Source: an uncultured Actinomycetes bacterium (GTDB lineage: Bacteria; Actinomycetota; Thermoleophilia; Solirubrobacterales; 70-9). From it: 25,347 nt of DNA. The stretch spans positions 1 through 25,347 of the forward strand of contig CAMPIP010000011.1 of assembly GCA_946886425.1 (NCBI GenBank), read 5' to 3'. A program made the translations under genes and the position numbers. The notes beneath the pieces were generated by a model. The model saw only the letters and a list, made by a program, of their open reading frames with translations, was not told where the DNA came from and searched no databases. Shown piece by piece: positions 21,149-25,347 of this stretch. Positions within the stretch are counted from its first letter, which is position 1; each line of letters starts with the position of its first letter.

Positions 21149-22447
21149 ATGAGCGAGACGGCCTCAGTCGCCGGGCTCGACGCGAACCAGGCGCTTGCCG
21201 AGATGGCCGGTAGCAACGGCTCAGACGACGGCGGCCCCAAGTTCACGCTCGAGCTCAACCAGGACCAGAAGGACATCAAGGAGTGGGTGCACGGCTTCGC
21301 CGAGGGCGTCGTCCGTCCCGCCGCCGAGGAGTGGGACGAGCGCGAGGAAACGCCCTGGCCGGTGATCCAGGAGGCCGCCAAGATCGGCCTCTACAGCTTC
21401 GAAGCGGTGGGCCAGTTCTGGGCGGACGAGACCGGCCTGACGCTCCCGATCGCCAACGAGGAGCTGTTCTGGGGCGACGCCGGTATCGGCATGGCGATCA
21501 TGGGCACGACCCTCGCCGTCGCCGCGATCTTCGGGCAGGGAACCCCGGAGCAGATGGGGGAGTGGATTCCGCAGTGCTACGGCACCGCTGACGACGTCAA
21601 GGTCGCCGCCTTCTGCGCCTCCGAGCCGGACGCCGGCTCAGACGTCTCGGCGATCCGCACCACCGCCAAGTACGACGAGGCGAAGGACGAGTGGGTCATC
21701 AACGGCCAGAAGGCCTGGGCGACCAACGGCGGCATCGCCAACGTCCACGTGGTGATTGCCAGCGTCGACCGCGAGCTCGGCTCGCGCGGCCACGCCGCCT
21801 TCGTGATCCCGCCCGGCACGCCGGGCTGCGAGCAGGGCGCCAAGGTCAAGAAGCACGGCCTGCGGGCCTCGCACACCTCCGACGTCCACCTCGACGACTG
21901 CCGCGTCCCGGGCTCCTGCCTGCTGGGCGGCAAAGAGAAGCTCGACGAACGCCTCGCCCGCGTCCGCGAGGGCAAGAAAGCCAAATCCCAGGCGGCGATG
22001 CAGACCTTCGAGGCGAGCCGGCCGACCGTCGGCGCCCAGGCGCTCGGCATCGCCCGCGCCGCCTACGAGTACGCCCTCGACTACGCCAAAGAGCGCGAAC
22101 AGTTCGGCAAGAAGATCGTCGAGAACCAGGCGATCGCCTTCGATCTCGCCAACATGAAGATGGAGATCGACGCCGCCCGGCTGCTGGTCTGGCGGGCTGC
22201 CTGGATGGGCCGCAACGGCCACAAGTTCGAAAACGCCGAGGGCTCGATGTCGAAGCTGAAGGCCGGCGAGGTCGCCGTCTGGGTCACCGAGCGGGCGATC
22301 CAGATCCTCGGCGGCAACGGCTACACGCGCGAGTACCCGGTCGAGCGGATGCACCGCGACTCGAAGATCTACACGATTTTCGAGGGCACCTCCGAGATCC
22401 AGCGCCTGGTTATTTCGCGCGCTATTTCGGGCGTCCACGTCAAATAA
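21149..22447 (+). CDS. Acyl-CoA dehydrogenase
   Basis: FAD enzyme of the acyl-CoA dehydrogenase family, which oxidises an acyl-CoA to the trans-2-enoyl-CoA and passes electrons to ETF. The 432-residue product has an N-terminal extension (about 1-35), the alpha-helical domain, the beta domain with AAFCASEPDAGSDVSAIRTTA and INGQKAWATNGGIANVHVV, and the C-terminal helical domain with REQFGKKIVENQAIAFDLANM. Its end, IQILGGNGYTREYPVERMHRD then IFEGTSEIQ, carries the catalytic base E412. The substrate chain length cannot be read from the sequence. An insertion rich in Lys/Arg/Ala (about 270-290, GKKAKSQAAM) lies before the third domain. The ATG at 21149 follows a -10-like TAATAAT by 8 bases, so the mRNA is probably leaderless, and a palindromic operator implies control by ligand. 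Confidence 0.95.
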   Translation: MSETASVAGLDANQALAEMAGSNGSDDGGPKFTLELNQDQKDIKEWVHGFAEGVVRPAAEEWDEREETPWPVIQEAAKIGLYSFEAVGQFWADETGLTLPIANEELFWGDAGIGMAIMGTTLAVAAIFGQGTPEQMGEWIPQCYGTADDVKVAAFCASEPDAGSDVSAIRTTAKYDEAKDEWVINGQKAWATNGGIANVHVVIASVDRELGSRGHAAFVIPPGTPGCEQGAKVKKHGLRASHTSDVHLDDCRVPGSCLLGGKEKLDERLARVREGKKAKSQAAMQTFEASRPTVGAQALGIARAAYEYALDYAKEREQFGKKIVENQAIAFDLANMKMEIDAARLLVWRAAWMGRNGHKFENAEGSMSKLKAGEVAVWVTERAIQILGGNGYTREYPVERMHRDSKIYTIFEGTSEIQRLVISRAISGVHVK

Positions 22448-22464
22448 GACTTACGGCGGGAGAG

Positions 22465-22490
22465 CAAGGGCCGGCTGATGCCGGTCCTTG
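22465..22490 (+). terminator. Hairpin after the acyl-CoA dehydrogenase gene
   Basis: An 11-bp stem, CAAGGGCCGGC (22465-22475) with GCCGGTCCTTG (22480-22490), one G-T pair, closes a TGAT loop 17 bases after the TAA. There is no T-run after it, so it is a probable but non-canonical terminator. Confidence 0.6.
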
Positions 22491-22668
22491 TCGCCTGGGT
22501 TGATTCGGACGGTGGTTGGTGGGGGCGGGGTGTGTGCCCCTCTCCTGAAGGCCGTCGCGCAGCTGAGGCGTACCTGGTTGTGCGGGGCGTCGCCGCTTGA
22601 GCCTTCCGGAGAGGGGCACACACCCCGCCCGACGAACCGCGCGGCCGAGTGGGGCGACAAGGGCCGGC
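22480..22668. repeat. Nested long inverted repeats between convergent genes
   Basis: The outer arms are 22480-22495 and 22653-22668, 16 bases pairing with one G-T, centred on CCTTGTCGCC/GGCGACAAGG. The inner arms are 22523-22552 and 22601-22630, 30 bases with 29 matched pairs, around GGGGTGTGTGCCCCTCTCC. The 48-base core (22553-22600) can form a further CGCGCA/TGTGCG stem. Each inner arm also holds a local GGGG-N6-CCCC hairpin. The 239-base gap contains no credible gene. No flanking target duplication is seen, so a transposable element is not supported. Confidence 0.85.
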
Positions 22669-22680
22669 CAGGCCGCTTGT
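22657..22680 (-). terminator. Hairpin just after the nfo stop codon
   Basis: ACAAG (22657-22661) pairs with CTTGT (22676-22680), and GGCC (22662-22665) with GGCC (22671-22674) leaving one bulged G. It begins 6 bases after the nfo TAG in the direction of nfo transcription. It shares CAAGGGCCGGC with the hairpin of the opposing gene. Confidence 0.5.
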
Positions 22681-22686
22681 AGAACG

Positions 22687-23550
22687 CTACTTCTGGCGGC
22701 GTTTGAGGCCTTCGCGGCGGAGGCGCTTCGCGAGGGTCACTTCTTTTTTGTCCGAGCCTTTCTTCTCTGGGCCCGGGGTCTCCAGGGTGGCGGGGAGGCC
22801 CTCGAAGCGGGGCTCGGAGAGGAAGGTGGCGATGCCCTTGCGGCCCATCTCGCCTTTGCCGAGGTTGGCGTGGCGGTCGCGGCAGGAGCCGAGGGGGGCG
22901 GCGGCGTCGTTGACGTGGAGGCACTGGAGGCGCTCGAGGCCGACCTTGGCGTCGGCTTCGTCGACGATGGCGCCGAGGTGCTCCTCGTCGGTGACGTCGT
23001 AGCCCTGCACGAAGAGGTGGCAGGAGTCGAGGCAGAGGCCGAGGCGCTTGCCGCCGCCGGCGAGCTCGATCAGGGTCGCGGTCTCGTCGAAGTCGCGGCC
23101 GAGCAGGCCTTTGTGGCCGGCGGTCTGCTCGAGCAGGAGGGGGCAGCGGTCGCTGTCCTTGACGGCCGCCGCGATCACCTTGGCGGCGCGTTTCATCGAG
23201 GGGCCGTGCGGCTCGCCTTTCTGGGCGCCGGGGTGGAGGACGACGCCGTCGGCGCCGATCGCATCGCCGATCCGCAGCGCGTGCGTCAGCGACTGCAGCG
23301 ACTTCACTCGCAGCTCTTTATCTCGAGTCGCCGCGTTGATCAGGTAGACGGCGTGGATCACCACCGCTTCGACTGATGAGGCGGCCATCGCCTCGCGGAA
23401 GGCGGCGAAGTCCTCCTCGCCGTATTTGGTCGGCCGCCACATGCGGGGGCTCTGGTTGAAGATCTGGATAGATTCGCAACCGCGCTCCTCGCCGCGCTCG
23501 ATCGCTTTGGCGAGTCCGCCCGAAGTGGAAACGTGTGCACCGATCAACAT
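22687..23550 (-). CDS. nfo: Deoxyribonuclease IV (endonuclease IV, AP endonuclease)
   Basis: A zinc-dependent enzyme of base-excision repair that cuts the DNA backbone 5' to abasic sites and trims blocked 3' ends. The 287-residue TIM-barrel protein carries the metal-ligand motifs matching all nine of E. coli Nfo: VIHAVYLIN, VLHPGAQKG, LLEQTAG, LCLDSCHLF (Asp and His), LHVNDA, DRHANLGKG (Asp and His) and LETPG. A basic tail (about 260-287) ends the protein. The ATG at 23548-23550 gives the typical MLIGAHVSTSGG; codon 2 is TTG and could also serve. This start overlaps the gltX ATG on the opposite strand by two bases, so each gene's promoter may lie in the other's coding region. The 3' end converges on the acyl-CoA dehydrogenase gene. 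Confidence 0.95.
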   Translation of the reverse strand: MLIGAHVSTSGGLAKAIERGEERGCESIQIFNQSPRMWRPTKYGEEDFAAFREAMAASSVEAVVIHAVYLINAATRDKELRVKSLQSLTHALRIGDAIGADGVVLHPGAQKGEPHGPSMKRAAKVIAAAVKDSDRCPLLLEQTAGHKGLLGRDFDETATLIELAGGGKRLGLCLDSCHLFVQGYDVTDEEHLGAIVDEADAKVGLERLQCLHVNDAAAPLGSCRDRHANLGKGEMGRKGIATFLSEPRFEGLPATLETPGPEKKGSDKKEVTLAKRLRREGLKRRQK

Positions 23551-24928
23551 GGCCAGCGATAACTCCCGTCTGAGATTTGCCCCCTCGCCGACCGGCGCGC
23601 TGCACATCGGCGGAGCGAGGACGGCACTCTACAACTGGCTCGCGGCCCGGCACGAGGGTGGTGAACTGGTCCTGCGTATCGAGGACACCGACCGCGAGCG
23701 CTCGACCGCCGAGAACGTCGAGCAGATCCTCGACGCGCTGCGCTGGCTGGAGCTGGACTGGGACGAGGGGCCCGTCTCCCAGGCCGGCCGCGCCGAGCGG
23801 CACGCGGCGGCCCTGGCGCGCCTGCTGGAGTCCGGAGCCGCTTACCGCGACACCGCCACGGCCAAGGACGTCGAGGCCTGGAAGGCCGAGCACGGGGCGG
23901 GGACCGGCTACCGCGGCACCCCCGGCGAGGAGCCCGGCGCGGCGATCCGGCTGCGCGTTCCCGACGAGGGCGAGACCGTGGTCGAGGACCTGATCCGAGG
24001 CCCGGTCGCCTTCCCGAACCGCAGCTACGACGACTTCGTGATCGCCCGCGGCGACGGCTCGGTCCTCTACAACTTCGCGGTCGCCGTCGACGACGCCGAG
24101 ATGGGCGTCACCGACGTGGTCCGCGGCGACGACCATCTCTCCAACACTCCCAAGCAGCTGCTGGTGCTCGAGGCGCTCGGTTTCGCCGCGCCCCGCTACG
24201 CCCACCTGCCGTTGCTGCACGGGCCCGACGGCAAGAAGCTCTCCAAGCGCCACGGCGCCGCCTCGGTCCAGGAGCTGCGCGAGGCCGGCTACCTGGCAGC
24301 CGCGGTCCGCAACTACCTGGCCCTGCTCGGCTGGGGGACCGACGACGACACGACGCTGATGTCGACGGAGGAGCTGGTCTCCCGGTTCCGGGTCGCCGAC
24401 GTCGGCAAGGCGGCGGCTATCTTCGACGAGAAGAAGCTGCGCTGGTTGAACGGCCGCTTCATGCGCGAGATGCCGCTCGAGGAGTACACGGCGGCGGTGG
24501 CGCGGCACCTCGGCCGCGAGCCCGACGAGGCGCTGCGGGCGGCCTGCGAGATCGCCCAGGAGAAAGCCCAGACGCTGGAGGAGGTCTGGCCGCTGATCCG
24601 CTTCCTGTTCGAGCCACCCGTCGAGGACGAGAAGGCCTGGACGAAGGTGATGAAGGGAAATGCCGCCGAGTTGCTTGTCGCCAGCGCAGAGGCGCTGCGC
24701 GCCGCCGAGGGGTTCGATCCCGAGGCGATCGAGGCCGCTCTGGCGCCCCTGCTGGAGCGCTTCGACGTCAAGCCGGGCAAGCTCTACCAGCCGATTCGCG
24801 TGGCGATCACCGGCAGCTCGGTCTCGCCGGGGATCTTCGAGTCGCTCGCGGCACTCGGGAGAGAGCGAGCAATCGAGCGCATCGAAGCGGCGGCGAATCG
24901 GCTTGCAGAGCCGAGCGTGGACGGATGA
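23549..24928 (+). CDS. gltX: Glutamyl-tRNA synthetase
   Basis: Class I synthetase that charges tRNA-Glu, and in lineages lacking GlnRS also tRNA-Gln for GatCAB. The 459-residue product is full length. FAPSPTGALHIGGARTALYN contains the HIGH-type motif (H19-I20-G21-G22), RIEDTDRERS the amino-acid pocket, and KKLSKRHGAAS the KMSKS-type loop (230-234). The helical anticodon-binding domain covers about 310-459. The start ATG at 23549 (MASDNSRLRFAPSP) places the first strand where the family has it; GTG 23525 would add eight residues reading through the nfo start. No Shine-Dalgarno is clear. The start codon overlaps the divergent nfo ATG. Confidence 0.96.
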   Translation: MASDNSRLRFAPSPTGALHIGGARTALYNWLAARHEGGELVLRIEDTDRERSTAENVEQILDALRWLELDWDEGPVSQAGRAERHAAALARLLESGAAYRDTATAKDVEAWKAEHGAGTGYRGTPGEEPGAAIRLRVPDEGETVVEDLIRGPVAFPNRSYDDFVIARGDGSVLYNFAVAVDDAEMGVTDVVRGDDHLSNTPKQLLVLEALGFAAPRYAHLPLLHGPDGKKLSKRHGAASVQELREAGYLAAAVRNYLALLGWGTDDDTTLMSTEELVSRFRVADVGKAAAIFDEKKLRWLNGRFMREMPLEEYTAAVARHLGREPDEALRAACEIAQEKAQTLEEVWPLIRFLFEPPVEDEKAWTKVMKGNAAELLVASAEALRAAEGFDPEAIEAALAPLLERFDVKPGKLYQPIRVAITGSSVSPGIFESLAALGRERAIERIEAAANRLAEPSVDG

Positions 24929-25006
24929 TCGAGCCCGTTTCCGCTGCAAAAGGGTACATCCGGCTAAACCAAACGTCTTCGCCTGCCGATGACTGGCGCG
25001 ATGGCG

Positions 25007-25347
25007 TCAGCAGCAGCAGCCACCGCAGCCCAGGCCACCGGCAGGGCCTCCGCGCAGGAGTCGCCCAGCTCGGCTGGGGACCGCCCGGGCGCCGCGCCGG
25101 GTAGTCGCCTCGCCGAAGCCTTCGAGCTTGATGGAGCCATTGCGAACCAGGCCGTCGAAAACCTGTTGCTTGAACTGAGCGTCGCCGAGGCGGGGTGGCT
25201 CGCGCACGGACCAGGAATCGGCGCCGAGGGAGTCGAGCCAGGCGACCTTGTCAGCCGGCATGCCGGACGGATGAGCGACAAGCTTCTCGGTGCGCGTCGC
25301 GGCGATCGAGACCGTTGCCGGTGCCGATGCACTCTTGGCGCTCGAAG
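25007..25347 (-). CDS. C-terminal part of an unidentified protein (5' truncated by window edge)
   Basis: A minus-strand frame stays open from the right edge to a TGA at 25007-25009, about 112 residues. The first ~85 look like genuine protein (TRTEKLVAHPSGMPADKV, then FKQQVFDGLVRNGSIKLEGF) with ordinary high-GC codon use. The last 30 residues become Arg/Gly-rich and end GLGCGGCCC, which looks less natural. A neighbouring frame ends in AWAAVAAAADAIAPVIGRR with a TAG at about 24964, so a frameshift or a different true end is possible. The 78-base gap to gltX shows no terminator. The family is not recognised. Confidence 0.45.
   Translation of the reverse strand, partial: SSAKSASAPATVSIAATRTEKLVAHPSGMPADKVAWLDSLGADSWSVREPPRLGDAQFKQQVFDGLVRNGSIKLEGFGEATTRRGARAVPSRAGRLLRGGPAGGLGCGGCCC

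Noticed and set aside
22523..22630. A MITE-like mobile element with 30-bp terminal repeats
   Set aside because: No flanking target-site duplication was found, and the symmetry continues outside the supposed ends in the outer arms. A multi-copy search could reopen this.
22488..22682. Short open frames across the acyl-CoA dehydrogenase-nfo gap
   Set aside because: They run through the inverted repeats, appear on both strands because of the symmetry, and encode no protein-like sequence.
24929..25006. A tRNA gene after gltX
   Set aside because: The stretch has no acceptor stem, T-loop or anticodon arm that can be paired.
24989..25347. Plus-strand frame from ATG 24989 to the right edge
   Set aside because: It is open, but the product is Ala-rich at first and later Arg/Cys-rich. 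The minus-strand frame reads more like a natural protein. It cannot be fully excluded without more sequence.

Overview
The window is dense, high-GC bacterial chromosome that looks like core rather than mobile DNA. The gene order thrS / infC-rpmI-rplT / TrmH-family methyltransferase / pheS-pheT / argC-argJ-argB-argD / argG, the frequent GTG starts, the DnaE with an intact PHP site and an Rpf-like muralytic protein all point to an actinobacterium. A deep-branching high-GC lineage such as Thermoleophilia (Solirubrobacterales-like) fits, but that placement is inference. I see no rRNA, tRNA, CRISPR, insertion sequence or phage gene.

Layout. 1-212 is the tail of an unidentified gene. 249-4764 holds translation genes (thrS, infC, rpmI, rplT), with a UDP-GlcNAc 2-epimerase on the minus strand between infC and rpmI. 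After a strong intrinsic terminator, 4893-13443 is one tight operon: a TrmH/SpoU rRNA methyltransferase, pheS, pheT, then argC, argJ, argB, argD, mostly joined by stop/start overlaps. 13506-14443 is a coupled pair of unrecognised genes (a coiled-coil protein and a single-pass membrane protein with a Thr/Glu tail). argG follows with a 51-residue membrane peptide overlapping its stop codon. 16022-17056 is a secreted coiled-coil protein with a C-terminal transglycosylase-like domain. 17143-20670 is the replicative polymerase DnaE. 20720-21094 is a small protein with nine cysteines. 21149-22447 is an acyl-CoA dehydrogenase behind a promoter with a clear palindromic operator. Nfo (minus) and GltX (plus) then diverge from start codons that overlap on one CATG. 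The right edge holds the end of an unidentified minus-strand gene.

How the genes work together. ArgC, ArgJ, ArgB and ArgD give the cyclic acetyl route from glutamate to ornithine, and ArgG acts after citrulline. ArgF, ArgR and ArgH, which sit in this cluster in Mycobacterium tuberculosis, are absent, and uncharacterised genes occupy those places. ThrRS, PheRS, GluRS, IF-3, L35, L20 and the rRNA methylase form a translation set.

The most unusual features are structural. Both complete convergent gene junctions carry long inverted repeats: 18 bp perfect between infC and the epimerase, where both proteins end in the same four codons, and nested arms of 16 and 30 bp between the acyl-CoA dehydrogenase and nfo. 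Several isolated genes have a TANNNT-like -10 element only 6-10 bases before the start codon, which suggests leaderless transcripts. The acyl-CoA dehydrogenase promoter has two ACAC-N6-GTGT sites exactly 20 bp apart.
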